This document shows positions 1 through 8,138 of a stretch of DNA of 64,000 bases, piece after piece. The position numbers and the translations under genes are program-made. This DNA is from Bacteroidales bacterium (GTDB lineage: Bacteria; Bacteroidota; Bacteroidia; Bacteroidales; GCA-2748055): positions 1-64,000 of the forward strand of contig JARGFM010000005.1 of assembly GCA_029210725.1 (NCBI GenBank). Reading direction: 5' to 3'. The notes below the pieces were generated by a model. The model made no database searches. It saw nothing but the letters and a program-made list of their open reading frames with translations, and was not told the DNA's origin. Each line of letters begins with the position of its first letter. The first letter of the stretch is position 1.

Positions 1-72
1 TTTATCTATTTCATTATCAACAATTTATCCACTAGGAAACTTCAGTACATTAATAAGTGCATTTTCATTGTA

Positions 73-585
73 ATAGGGCTGAAAAACGACGGTTTAAAAG
101 AAGTGCTCGGCATGTGGATTGCAGAAAATGAATCTGCGGCATTTTGGCTTACCGTCCTTACAGATCTAAAAGCTCGTGGCGTAGAGGATATACTCATTGC
201 TTGTACCGATAACCTTACCGGTTTTACCCAAGCCATAAAAGGAGTATTTCCGGATGCAGTAACGCAGCTATGCGTCATCCATCAGATAAGGAATAGCTGT
301 AAATTTGTATTCTGGAAAGACCGTAAAGAATTTTGTGCCGACCTGAAATGCATTTATGCTGCCACTAATGTAGAAATCGCCGAAAAAGCCCTGGTTTCCA
401 TGGATTTAAAATGGGGTACAAAATACAAATACGCCATACAGTCCTGGCAAAACAACTGGGAAAACCTAACACATTATTTTGATTACCCCATGGAAATCAG
501 AAAGATAATATACACTACCAATACAATAGAGAATCTGAACCGTGGTATTAGAAAATACGTAACTAATCAGTCCCTGCCAATTTAG
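73..585 (+). mobile_element. IS256-family transposase, truncated remnant
   Basis: This is an internal piece of a mutator-type (IS256) DDE transposase. Visible family hallmarks are KEVLGMWIAENESAAFWL, the DILIACTDNLTGF block carrying a catalytic Asp, the FPDAVTQLCVIHQIRNS block, and NTIENLNRGIRKY near the C-terminal catalytic Glu. The reading frame is open to the window edge, but the residues before position 73 no longer resemble the family. After GIRKY (about position 558) the sequence switches to the end of an IS66-type gene read on the other strand. IS256 transposases are about 400 residues; only about 160 are present, lacking the N-terminal and extreme C-terminal parts. It is a non-functional fossil. 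Confidence 0.85.
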
Positions 586-817
586 CGATATGATTGAGAG
601 CATTCAACACAGGCTGCTTGTTTTTCTAATCCGTATCCGTGATGCTTCGCAGGATTAGGAAGTAGTTTACTACTTTCCAGGATTTGAACTTTAGTTTGAC
701 TTTCACATGGCCTATGGCCTGTTCACTTCCGTTGTTGTCGGGCGCTACTCTGGATATTGAAAGCCCTGTACTCATCCTTCGGGGGTGAAATGGAGCTATT
801 TTTGAATTCGTTGTCAC
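563..817 (-). pseudogene. IS66-family transposase C-terminal remnant
   Basis: The minus strand encodes VAPDNNGSEQAIGHVKVKLK, then ILRSITDTD, the conserved C-terminal signature of IS66 transposases (PDNNxSERAIRxxKVK ... RSxxDT). An in-frame TAG at 626-628 follows TDTD; reading continues as KNKQPVLNALNHIAKLAGTD to a second TAG at 563-565, which resembles the usual family end. The glycine-rich stretch between the two blocks is also shortened. The piece abuts the IS256 remnant, so one element probably landed in the other before both decayed. Between 818 and the alcohol dehydrogenase start near 1050 no gene is visible; the DNA is AT-rich. Confidence 0.75.
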
Positions 818-1006
818 TCAGCTTTGCTTTATCACTAAGCAATAAGAGAAGATGTTCATAGTCAAATATTTAATCAGCCAACTATCAATATCAACAACCT
901 GATTTTGTTAATATCCACTGAATCTGAGAAATCCACAAATGCATCACAGCCAAATCCGTGTAAAACCGCGGAAAATTGTTCATAACCCCCTATTTTTGAG
1001 AAAAGG

Positions 1007-1035
1007 TTGATTAGTTACTACTTTTTTTATATTTA
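1007..1035 (+). promoter_or_regulatory. Possible promoter of the alcohol dehydrogenase gene
   Basis: A TTG at 1007-1009 is followed after 18 bases by TATATTTA (1028-1035). This is one base away from the Bacteroidota -7 element TAnnTTTG and one base short of the usual 19-base spacing. It lies just ahead of the preferred ATG at 1052, so the leader would be very short. Confidence 0.35.
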
Positions 1036-1051
1036 CGTAAACATTTATTCC

Positions 1052-2224
1052 ATGATTGACTCTTTTCAGTTTTCTTCTCTTCCGGAGATTATTTTTGGTC
1101 AGGGGAAGAGAAACGAACTGCCTGCCGCCGTAAAAGCCTGGGGTAACAGGGTTTTGCTTCTTACCGGATCCTCTTCCATTCATGACTCCGGGCATGGAGA
1201 AGAAATTATTTCCGGTCTGCAAGCTGCAAAGCTGGAGCTGAAGCACGAGGTGATCGCACATGAGCCATCCCCTGCACTTATTGATCATATTGTAGAGAAG
1301 TACAGGCCCTCAGGGATCCAAGTGGTTGCTGCTGTGGGGGGCGGAAGTGTGATGGATGCAGGGAAAGCTGTCTCTGCCATGATTCCGGTGGAGGGGAGTA
1401 TCCGGGACTATCTGGAGGGTGTTGGAGAGAAAACGCACCCTGGCCATAAAATCCCGTTCATTGCCATGCCCACAACCTCGGGCACAGGCAGCGAGATGAC
1501 AAAAAATGCAGTGATTTCAGAAGTTGGAGAAACAGGTTTTAAAAAGTCCCTGCGACATGATAACTTCATTCCTGAACTGGCTATTATTGATCCGGAAATG
1601 ATGCTCTCCTGTCCCGCCAGGCTAACGGCTACTTCTGGGATGGATGCCTTTTCGCAGTTGCTGGAATCATATTTGTCAACCAAAGCCAATGCCATGACCG
1701 ATGCTCTGGCTCTGCAGGGTCTGAAGCATATTAAAAAATATTTGCTCCGGGCATTTCTGGAGGGTGAACAGAACCTTGAAGCTCGTTCAGGAATGGCTTT
1801 GGCAGCTCTGTTTTCGGGAATTACACTGGCACATGCGGGACTGGGACTGGTGCACGGATTTGCTTCTCCTTTGGGAGGTTTTTACCACATCCCTCACGGA
1901 GTGGCATGCGGTTCTTTGATGGCTCCTGTTTTCGCTCAGACCATAGACAATCTGCTGGAACAGCCCGATCATCCTGCCATAAATAAATTAATCATTGTCA
2001 GCAAGGTCTTTGCCGACTTTAAGTATAAACAGAATCTGGAGTATCTTCAGGCCTTCAAAGAAAAGCTGATTCATATTGCCACTCTTTTGGAAATGCCCCT
2101 TCTGTCTGATTTTGGATTAAACGAGGAAGGCATTCAAAAGGTGATTGACTGCACTTCTTATAAGTATCATCCAGTGAAGCTTAGCCATGAACAGATGGTT
2201 CAGGTTCTAAAGACCAGGATCTGA
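1052..2224 (+). CDS. Iron-containing alcohol dehydrogenase
   Basis: Cytoplasmic group III (Fe-dependent) alcohol dehydrogenase of about 390 residues, a normal length, probably reducing aldehydes with NAD(P)H. The N-terminal Rossmann-like half has GGGSVMDAGK (residues 97-106) for nucleotide binding; the helical C-terminal half has the metal site D198, H268 (GLVHGF) and H282 (IPHG). The position usually held by the first metal His is Gln202 (DAFSQLLE), a variant found in some subfamilies. I prefer the ATG at 1052 over the one at 1007 because the extra 15 residues are low-complexity and lie over the likely promoter. The end overlaps the convergent lipoprotein gene by 18 bases. Substrate unknown. 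Confidence 0.9.
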   Translation: MIDSFQFSSLPEIIFGQGKRNELPAAVKAWGNRVLLLTGSSSIHDSGHGEEIISGLQAAKLELKHEVIAHEPSPALIDHIVEKYRPSGIQVVAAVGGGSVMDAGKAVSAMIPVEGSIRDYLEGVGEKTHPGHKIPFIAMPTTSGTGSEMTKNAVISEVGETGFKKSLRHDNFIPELAIIDPEMMLSCPARLTATSGMDAFSQLLESYLSTKANAMTDALALQGLKHIKKYLLRAFLEGEQNLEARSGMALAALFSGITLAHAGLGLVHGFASPLGGFYHIPHGVACGSLMAPVFAQTIDNLLEQPDHPAINKLIIVSKVFADFKYKQNLEYLQAFKEKLIHIATLLEMPLLSDFGLNEEGIQKVIDCTSYKYHPVKLSHEQMVQVLKTRI

Positions 2225-2692
2225 TTCTTCTTCAACGCTCAGGGATTTTACACGCTCTTGCCTGATGCAAAAATAGTGTTCAAAAATGTGCTTCTCCTCC
2301 AGGGTATTGAACGCTTTTCCGGATACAGCCCTGTTAAAATCCTGTATCTGCCAAACATCAGGATTGGTAAAGGGATTAAATTCAGGATCATAATTCACCG
2401 TAGTGCCATCTTTGTAAAATTTAATGGGCTCGTCTTCATAATCCTTCAGGAGCACAATCAGGCTGTCGTAGTAGAAAGAAAAATAGGAATAAGCGTCAAT
2501 TAAGTCGCAGCCAATAGAATAAAAGTCGTCTGAAACGCCTGGTTGAATCCACTCTGCATTGGCGAATTCAGAGGAGTATGGAAGCACATAAATCGGTGTG
2601 GTCGTATCATTCTTAATAGAGATCCACGAAAGATCATCATTGGCACATCCGGCCAGGGCAATAAATGCAATTATCCAAATAAATACCCTCAT
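2207..2692 (-). CDS. Small lipoprotein, unknown function
   Basis: Predicted lipoprotein of about 161 residues. It starts with a short hydrophobic signal and a lipobox IALAGC near residues 12-17, so it should be lipidated at that Cys and anchored in the envelope. The remainder is rich in aromatic and acidic residues (IDAYSYFSFYYDS) and shows no catalytic motif that I recognise. The ATG at 2692 fits the signal peptide better than the TTG six bases upstream. It lies 6 bases downstream of marC, so the two are probably co-transcribed. Confidence 0.7.
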   Translation of the reverse strand: MRVFIWIIAFIALAGCANDDLSWISIKNDTTTPIYVLPYSSEFANAEWIQPGVSDDFYSIGCDLIDAYSYFSFYYDSLIVLLKDYEDEPIKFYKDGTTVNYDPEFNPFTNPDVWQIQDFNRAVSGKAFNTLEEKHIFEHYFCIRQERVKSLSVEEESDPGL

Positions 2693-2698
2693 ATTCAA

Positions 2699-3286
2699 TC
2701 ATTTAGGTATCTCAATCCCCGTATTTGATAAGAATAGCTTGATGGCAATGGCCAGTAGGATAATTCCAAAGAATTTCCTGATAATGTGCAGGCCGTTTAG
2801 TCCAAGTATCCGTTCAAAAAAGGTTGTGAGCCGGAGTACAAGATAGACAATAATCATATTTAATGAAAGTGCCACAAGAATATTTATACTATGATACTCA
2901 GCCCTTAAGGAAAGAAGTGTTGTAATTGAACCGGCTCCGGCAATCAGGGGGAAAGCAATGGGAACAATAGCCCCGGAGCCTCCAGATTCGTGTTTAAAAA
3001 GTTGAATTCCTAGTACCATTTCAAGTCCCATCAGCAGTAAGATGATAGATCCTGCAATGGCAAAGGACGATATATCCACGCCAAAAATTGCCAGCAAAGG
3101 TTCACCAATAAACAGGAACAGCAGCATAATTGCAAAGGCCACCAGGCTTGTTTTACCAGGGAAGATGGCTCCGGTCTTTGTCTTGATATCCAGAATAATG
3201 GGAATCGATCCCAGGATATCAATAATCGCAAACAGCACCATAAAGGCTGCCAGGATTTCTACCATATTGAGGTGCATCATCTGCAT
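2699..3286 (-). CDS. MarC/NAAT-family integral membrane protein
   Basis: Six-helix inner-membrane protein of the MarC family. Typical segments are FMVLFAIIDILGSIPIIL near the N-terminus, IAGSIILLLMGLEMVLG in the middle and FPLIAGAGSITTLL, a conserved family block. MarC was once linked to multiple antibiotic resistance, but that role was withdrawn for E. coli and the function is unsettled; export of small metabolites has been proposed. The start is uncertain: a GTG at 3310 and ATGs at 3286, 3280, 3277 and 3265 are all in frame. The gene precedes the lipoprotein gene in the same direction. Confidence 0.85.
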   Translation of the reverse strand: MQMMHLNMVEILAAFMVLFAIIDILGSIPIILDIKTKTGAIFPGKTSLVAFAIMLLFLFIGEPLLAIFGVDISSFAIAGSIILLLMGLEMVLGIQLFKHESGGSGAIVPIAFPLIAGAGSITTLLSLRAEYHSINILVALSLNMIIVYLVLRLTTFFERILGLNGLHIIRKFFGIILLAIAIKLFLSNTGIEIPK

Positions 3287-3358
3287 TATTTGCCATTTGG
3301 AATTCAGCACTGCAAATATGCTATCTTTTTAGGGGATTACAAGCAAAACACGGATGGT

Positions 3359-3961
3359 TTATCGGTCTTTGATTTTAAGCAGGCAACCAATGGCCCGGGT
3401 GGTGGCCGGTTCGGGTCGCTCTCCCAGGGTAAGGGCCCGGATGGCGTTTTCCAGGTACCTGTTTGAAACTGATCTGGCATCCAGGGAGTTGTCATCTATT
3501 GCTCCCAGATAGGCCACGGTGAAACCATTGCCGCTCCTCTCCAGCAGGAAGATCTGTGGGGTCCGGGTAGCCCCATAAGCCCTGCAGACCTCCTCAGTGG
3601 AGTCTTTCAGGTAGGGAAAGGGATAGGCCATCTTCCTTGCACGCAGCTGCATATGTTCAAAGCTGTCCTGGGGAGACATATCCGGATTGTTCGAATTAAT
3701 GGCCACTACCGGGAAGCCCAGGTTTGCATAGGTATTGTGAAGGTCAATAATTCGCTGCTCGTAGGCCTTTGAAAAGGGGCAGGGTACGTTGGTGAATACC
3801 AGGATCAGACCTTTCTGATCCAAGTAATCGGAAAGGGATACCATGGAGCTGTCCACACTCAGCAAGGCGAATCCGACTGCTTTATCCCCGGGCTTCAGAC
3901 CGCCAAAGAGCCACAGCCTGGCGGCCATGAAAAGCAGAAACACCAGTATTGCTTTTTTCAC
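3359..3961 (-). CDS. Secreted redoxin-domain protein, one active-site Cys lost
   Basis: Thioredoxin-fold protein of the AhpC/TSA-Redoxin group, 200 residues, with an N-terminal hydrophobic signal (about residues 1-20) indicating export. The active-site loop reads FTNVPCPFSK: the second Cys (C61) is kept while the first position is Asn58. A cis-Pro loop TRTPQ (132-136) and a late Cys in AIGC (C193) are present, the latter shared with the two relatives at 4043-4642 and 5229-5807. It is a tandem paralogue of the next gene, aligning almost residue by residue. With one active-site Cys it may work as a one-Cys peroxidase or reductase using C193, or it may have lost activity; this is inference. Confidence 0.75.
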   Translation of the reverse strand: MKKAILVFLLFMAARLWLFGGLKPGDKAVGFALLSVDSSMVSLSDYLDQKGLILVFTNVPCPFSKAYEQRIIDLHNTYANLGFPVVAINSNNPDMSPQDSFEHMQLRARKMAYPFPYLKDSTEEVCRAYGATRTPQIFLLERSGNGFTVAYLGAIDDNSLDARSVSNRYLENAIRALTLGERPEPATTRAIGCLLKIKDR

Positions 3962-4042
3962 AAGATCAAAATAGCAATTTTAGACCGGATGATGCTAATA
4001 CTGCCGGGTTTAATTGACCATAAAGGTCTAATTTCCCTGTGT

Positions 4043-4642
4043 TCAGCCCTTCGTCTTAATCGAACAGCCTATGGCCTTGGTCGTGGCCGGATCTGGATTG
4101 GTGCCGGATAACAGGGCCGAGATGGCATTCTCCAGGTATTTTATATGGACAGATGCAACATCCATGGCATTATCGTCAATGGCCCCTATATAGGCCACCT
4201 TAAATTGACCCCCTTCGTTTTTCAGCAAAAATATGTGAGGAGTTCTGGTGGCGCCATAGGCTTTATATATTTCCTGGGATTCGTCTTTCAGGTAGGGAAA
4301 AGGATATTCCCGCTCCTCCGCCTTCGCCTTCATATTGGCAAAGGTATCCTCAGGGGAAAGCTCCTCATCATTCGGATTGACAGCCACTACCGGAAAGCCC
4401 TTCACGGCATAAGTCTTATGGAGTTTTATGATCCTTTCTTCATAAGCTTTTGCGTAAGGACAGGGAATGCAGGTAAATACCACGATCACGCCTTTCTGAT
4501 CGTCATAGTCAGAGAGCGAAACGGTGGTTCCATCCACATTTTTTAATGAAAACTCAATGGCATTATCGCCAGGTTTTACTCCTGCATTCACCTGCAGGAC
4601 AGCTATTAGTACCCAAATCCAGGTAAGAACCATTTTTTTCAT
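4043..4642 (-). CDS. Secreted redoxin-domain thioredoxin-fold protein
   Basis: Paralogue of the gene downstream, 199 residues, with an N-terminal signal peptide ending near residue 20. It retains the CxxC active site (FTCIPCPYAK, C58 and C61), the TRTPH cis-Pro loop (132-136) and the C-terminal AIGC Cys (C193). The family is a little-studied branch of AhpC/TSA-like proteins in which the CxxC is followed by Pro and a C-terminal IGC motif is conserved. It probably handles thiol-disulfide or peroxide chemistry in the periplasm. The start codon lies 1 base from the end of the TlpA-like gene upstream, so the three redox genes form one transcription unit. Confidence 0.8.
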   Translation of the reverse strand: MKKMVLTWIWVLIAVLQVNAGVKPGDNAIEFSLKNVDGTTVSLSDYDDQKGVIVVFTCIPCPYAKAYEERIIKLHKTYAVKGFPVVAVNPNDEELSPEDTFANMKAKAEEREYPFPYLKDESQEIYKAYGATRTPHIFLLKNEGGQFKVAYIGAIDDNAMDVASVHIKYLENAISALLSGTNPDPATTKAIGCSIKTKG

Positions 4643-4643
4643 A

Positions 4644-5123
4644 TCATCGTTTTATTTGTGAAACAAGACTGAATAATTCATCCCGGGCCACTTCCTGTTC
4701 CAGGAATACCCTGTTTTCTCTGTGATAAATAAGCGTGGCAGGGATGGCTCCTGACCAGGAGGGTTCTATCCGGTCGATCCATGAGTTATAATCCAGGTCA
4801 GTCATCTGAAGTACCTCGGCGCTGATCTCTTTTTCCTTCAGGAAAGGGAGAACCCGTTTTTCTGTCTGGCCGGGAAAATCCAGGCTTACCAGGATTACTT
4901 TCACCTCCCTGGAATCATATTGCCTGTGAAGTTCCTCAAAATAGGATATCTCTTTTACACAGGGGGAACACCATGTAGCCCAAAAATTTATCACATACGT
5001 AGTATCATTTTGCTTACTGCATAGAGCCGCCAGTAAATCACTGTCGATTTCCTTCACGGACTGACCCTGACTATGGCTGAAGATCAGCATGGAAGCAAGT
5101 ATGGTGATAATTACGTATCTCAT
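4644..5123 (-). CDS. TlpA-like periplasmic thioredoxin
   Basis: Exported thioredoxin-like protein of 159 residues with a signal peptide (MRYVIITILASMLIFSHS) and a classic NFWATWCSPC active site (C52 and C55). The cis-Pro loop is IPATLIYH. TlpA/ResA-type proteins reduce disulfides in the periplasm, for example in cytochrome maturation or to regenerate peroxidases. As first gene of a three-gene operon with two redoxins, it may be their electron donor. The divergent cytosolic relative begins about 100 bases away, so the spacer must hold two opposing promoters. Confidence 0.85.
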   Translation of the reverse strand: MRYVIITILASMLIFSHSQGQSVKEIDSDLLAALCSKQNDTTYVINFWATWCSPCVKEISYFEELHRQYDSREVKVILVSLDFPGQTEKRVLPFLKEKEISAEVLQMTDLDYNSWIDRIEPSWSGAIPATLIYHRENRVFLEQEVARDELFSLVSQIKR

Positions 5124-5228
5124 TGTCGCAAAAACAATAGAGAGCCTGTTTTGTTTGGAAGAATTGACTTTTTATAAACAATTTTAACTTTCAGTTGTAA
5201 AATACGCATGAACCAATTTTAGAAGCCC

Positions 5229-5807
5229 ATGTCATTTACACTGGAAATAGGAGCAAAAGCACCGGAGTTCAATCTTCCGGCAACCGATGGAAATAACTAT
5301 GCACTTTCGGATTTCAAAGAGGATTACCTGCTGATTTTTTTCACCTGCAACCACTGTCCTTATGTAATCGGATCGGATGAGCTAACAAGACTAAGCGCCA
5401 ATAAGTTTTCTTCAAAGGGGGTGAAATTTGTAGGTATCAATTCAAACAGTGCCGGAACCTATCAGGAGGATGATTTCCCGCATATGGTAAGTCGCATGAA
5501 GGAGCATAATTTTCCATGGCTCTATCTTTATGATGAAAGTCAGGAGGTTGCTCTGGCCTACGGGGCACTTCGTACCCCTCACTTTTATCTTTTCGATCAT
5601 GAGCGCAATTTATTGTATACAGGCAGGGGAGTGGATCAGCCTAAGGATTCATCCAGAATCACAGTTAATGACCTGGAGCGGGTATTGGAGGAAGTAACTG
5701 CCGGCTTAGCCGTATCCGTGCCGGTGACCAATCCCATCGGATGTAATATAAAGTGGCATGGAAAGGATAAGCACTGGATGCCCGCTGATGCCTGCGATCT
5801 GACCTGA
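5229..5807 (+). CDS. Cytosolic redoxin-domain protein (CxxCP / IGCNIKW type)
   Basis: Thioredoxin-fold protein of 192 residues without a signal peptide. It has [10 protein letters not shown] (C40, C43), the cis-Pro loop LRTPH (P117) and the C-terminal NPIGCNIKW block (C172) that defines this widespread but poorly characterised AhpC/TSA-like family. It is the cytoplasmic counterpart of the two exported paralogues encoded divergently. Its TGA stop directly abuts the stop of the convergent sigma-factor gene with no spacer. A role in thiol or peroxide homeostasis is inference from the fold. Confidence 0.8.
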   Translation: MSFTLEIGAKAPEFNLPATDGNNYALSDFKEDYLLIFFTCNHCPYVIGSDELTRLSANKFSSKGVKFVGINSNSAGTYQEDDFPHMVSRMKEHNFPWLYLYDESQEVALAYGALRTPHFYLFDHERNLLYTGRGVDQPKDSSRITVNDLERVLEEVTAGLAVSVPVTNPIGCNIKWHGKDKHWMPADACDLT

Positions 5808-6323
5808 TCAGGCCGTGTATACATTTCGCAGCTGTTTCTTACCGAGGTGAATCCTGCTTTTGACCGTACCGATTGGAATTTTCATGCGCTCTGAAATCTC
5901 CTTATACGAATAGCCAGCCAAAAACATTTTAATTGGCTTCTCATATGCGCTGGGTAACATTTCAATAACCTCGTACAGCTCTTTTTGCTCAAGCTGATTG
6001 TAAGGCGACCCGTCCGGACTGCCGCTTTGCGCTGCAAAGCCGGCAAGTTCTTCGCTGTCGTGAGTCAGTTGCCGGCAATGACTGCTTCTCAAATAGTTGA
6101 TATAAGTGTTCTTGAGAATGGTATAGAGCCAGGCCCTGATGTGATCATTATTGTGAAGTTTGTTGCGGTTTTTCAGGGCCTTATAGCTGGTCTCCTGTAC
6201 AAGGTCCAGGGCCTCTTCCCGGTCCTCTGTAAGCTGCAGGGCGTAATAAAAGAGCTGCTCCTGCAGTTGAACCAGATCATACATGAAATAGTCAGGATCG
6301 AAGGTATTTTCCCCGATTTTCAT
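5808..6323 (-). CDS. ECF-type RNA polymerase sigma factor
   Basis: Sigma-70 family factor of 171 residues with region 2 (AEEALDLVQE-like block followed by AWLYTILKNTYINYLR, about residues 35-80) and region 4 (SYKEISERMKIPIGTVKSRIHLGKKQLR, about 140-167) with its helix-turn-helix. This is the layout of extracytoplasmic-function factors. No anti-sigma gene follows: downstream on this strand lie the stop of the convergent redoxin gene and then antisense sequence. Its targets may include the redoxin genes, but no -35/-10 pair was identified to support that. Confidence 0.9.
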   Translation of the reverse strand: MKIGENTFDPDYFMYDLVQLQEQLFYYALQLTEDREEALDLVQETSYKALKNRNKLHNNDHIRAWLYTILKNTYINYLRSSHCRQLTHDSEELAGFAAQSGSPDGSPYNQLEQKELYEVIEMLPSAYEKPIKMFLAGYSYKEISERMKIPIGTVKSRIHLGKKQLRNVYTA

Positions 6324-6451
6324 TGACTGAGCAACTTAATTTGCAGTAAATTACAAAATTATCCGGTACGAATCAACTTGCGAATATGGAATAGTTTTCA
6401 CAATTTTAAATCTCTTAATAAATTCAGTATTAAACTTCAAAAATCAATAAG

Positions 6452-7180
6452 ATGACTAAAAAATTTCTATTACATGTATTTGCCGGTTTTTTAGCGGTTT
6501 TTTTCACTGCCGGCCTTCAGGCTCAGAACGCGCTGACTGAAGAGGAGAAAACGGATGGCTTTGTGCTGCTCTTCGACGGAGAATCTACCGACGGTTGGAG
6601 GGGATTTCAGAAAGACCATGCTCCGACTAAATGGGTGGTGGAAGATGGAACACTCCATTTCAACCCCCGGGCGAAGGGTGACGGCGGAGATATTATGATT
6701 GACCGGAAATTCTCTGATTTTCATCTGAAGCTGGAGTGGAAGATCGAAGAAGCTGGCAATTCAGGTATCCTTTACCTGGGCTCTGAGGACCCCAAATATA
6801 ATGCTATTTACATGACAGCCCCTGAAATGCAGGTGCTGGACAATGCCGCACATCCCGATGCCAAGATGGGAACGAATGGTAACCGTCAGGCCGGATCACT
6901 GTATGACCTGATTCCTGCTGATCCCCAGAATTTCGCAGGTGCGGGCGAATGGAACACCGCTGAACTGATTGTGAAGGATAAGCATGTGAAACACATCCAA
7001 AACGGTGAAGTGGTTGTGGAGTATGAATATGGAACTCAGATGTGGGATGCCCTGGTGTCTCGTTCCAAGTTCCCGGGTTTAAATCCCGACTGGACCAATT
7101 TACAGGAAGAAGGCTTTATCGGTCTCCAGGATCATGGAAACAATGTGTGGTTCAGGAATATTAAAATCAAGGAATTATAA
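6452..7180 (+). CDS. Secreted DUF1080 / 3-keto-glycoside hydrolase-like protein
   Basis: Exported protein of 242 residues: signal peptide (1-24, ending AGLQAQ) then a DUF1080 domain, a concanavalin-like beta-sandwich. Family blocks include DGFVLLFDGESTDGW, NSGILYLG, EMQVLDN and WFRNIKIKEL. The family (Pfam 3-keto-disaccharide hydrolase) contains enzymes that cleave glycosides already oxidised at C3. It precedes a sugar isomerase/epimerase-like gene by 10 bases and lies near a Gfo/Idh/MocA oxidoreductase, the usual partners in oxidative glycoside breakdown. The exact substrate is unknown. Confidence 0.85.
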   Translation: MTKKFLLHVFAGFLAVFFTAGLQAQNALTEEEKTDGFVLLFDGESTDGWRGFQKDHAPTKWVVEDGTLHFNPRAKGDGGDIMIDRKFSDFHLKLEWKIEEAGNSGILYLGSEDPKYNAIYMTAPEMQVLDNAAHPDAKMGTNGNRQAGSLYDLIPADPQNFAGAGEWNTAELIVKDKHVKHIQNGEVVVEYEYGTQMWDALVSRSKFPGLNPDWTNLQEEGFIGLQDHGNNVWFRNIKIKEL

Positions 7181-7190
7181 AACATACAAG

Positions 7191-8138
7191 ATGCAAAACA
7201 GAAGGACATTTATGAAGAGTACGGCCCTTGCGGCTGCAGCCATTTCCGCAAGTAGTGTGGCAAGTGCTAGAGAAAGCAGCGGTATTCCGGTCGTGCAGGA
7301 GCATGGAAACCGTGAGGTGTTTTTTGATATCTCTTTGGCCGAGTGGTCGCTGAATAAAAAGCTATTCGGAGGTGAACTGGATAATCTGGATTTTCCAGCA
7401 TATGCCCAAAAGAATTTTGATATTCATGCCGTTGAATACGTAAATCAATTTTTCAAAGATGCTGATACAGATTATATCAAGGAGCTTTTGAAGCGTACTC
7501 AGGACATTGGAGTTAAGAATGTGTTGATCATGATTGATGGAGAGGGAAATCTGGGGGATACCGATGAGGAGCAAAGGAAAAAGGCGGTTGAGAACCACTA
7601 CCGGTGGGTGGAACATGCTCATATACTGGGTTGCCATGCTATCAGGGTGAATGCGGGCGGTAGAGGCACTGAAGAAGAAGTGGCTTTCTCGGCAACCAGG
7701 AGCCTTAGAACCTTAAGTCAGTTTGCAGCCGATTACGGGATCAGTGTTATTGTTGAAAATCATGGAGGTTACTCCTCACGAGCCAGCTGGTTATCCTCGG
7801 TAATCAGGAATACCGGAATGGTCAATTGCGGGGTGCTTCCCGATTTTGGTAATTTTGTGATAGACCGCAGGCCCGGTGGTGAGAAATATGATTTATACCT
7901 TGGAATGAAGGAGCTAATGCCTTTGGCAAAGGGTGTGAGCGCCAAATCGCACAACTTTGACGAAGAAGGGAATGAGGTGGATAAAGATTTCTACAGGCTT
8001 TTGAAAATAGTTAAGGATGCAGGCTTCAGGGGGTATATTGGAATTGAATATGAAGGCAGGGAACTAAGTCAGGATGAAGGTATCATGGCTACCAGGGATT
8101 TGTTGATCAAAGCAGGTAAAGCAGTTATGGAGGTATAA
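7191..8138 (+). CDS. Sugar phosphate isomerase/epimerase family protein, Tat-type signal
   Basis: TIM-barrel protein of the xylose-isomerase-like (AP endonuclease 2) superfamily, about 315 residues. It begins with NRRTFMK followed by an alanine-rich stretch, a plausible twin-arginine signal, so it probably works in the periplasm. Metal-site type residues occur in VIVENHGGYSS and CGVLPDFGNF, and YIGIEYEG near the end. I start at 7191, 10 bases after the DUF1080 gene, rather than at 7134 inside it. With the DUF1080 protein it is likely to process keto-sugars, for example by epimerisation or lyase chemistry; that is inference. Its stop abuts the convergent dehydrogenase stop. Confidence 0.85.
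   Translation: MQNRRTFMKSTALAAAAISASSVASARESSGIPVVQEHGNREVFFDISLAEWSLNKKLFGGELDNLDFPAYAQKNFDIHAVEYVNQFFKDADTDYIKELLKRTQDIGVKNVLIMIDGEGNLGDTDEEQRKKAVENHYRWVEHAHILGCHAIRVNAGGRGTEEEVAFSATRSLRTLSQFAADYGISVIVENHGGYSSRASWLSSVIRNTGMVNCGVLPDFGNFVIDRRPGGEKYDLYLGMKELMPLAKGVSAKSHNFDEEGNEVDKDFYRLLKIVKDAGFRGYIGIEYEGRELSQDEGIMATRDLLIKAGKAVMEV

Noticed and set aside
24-34. TTATCCACT near the window start, similar to a DnaA box
   Set aside because: Single copy with one mismatch next to a transposase remnant; no cluster.
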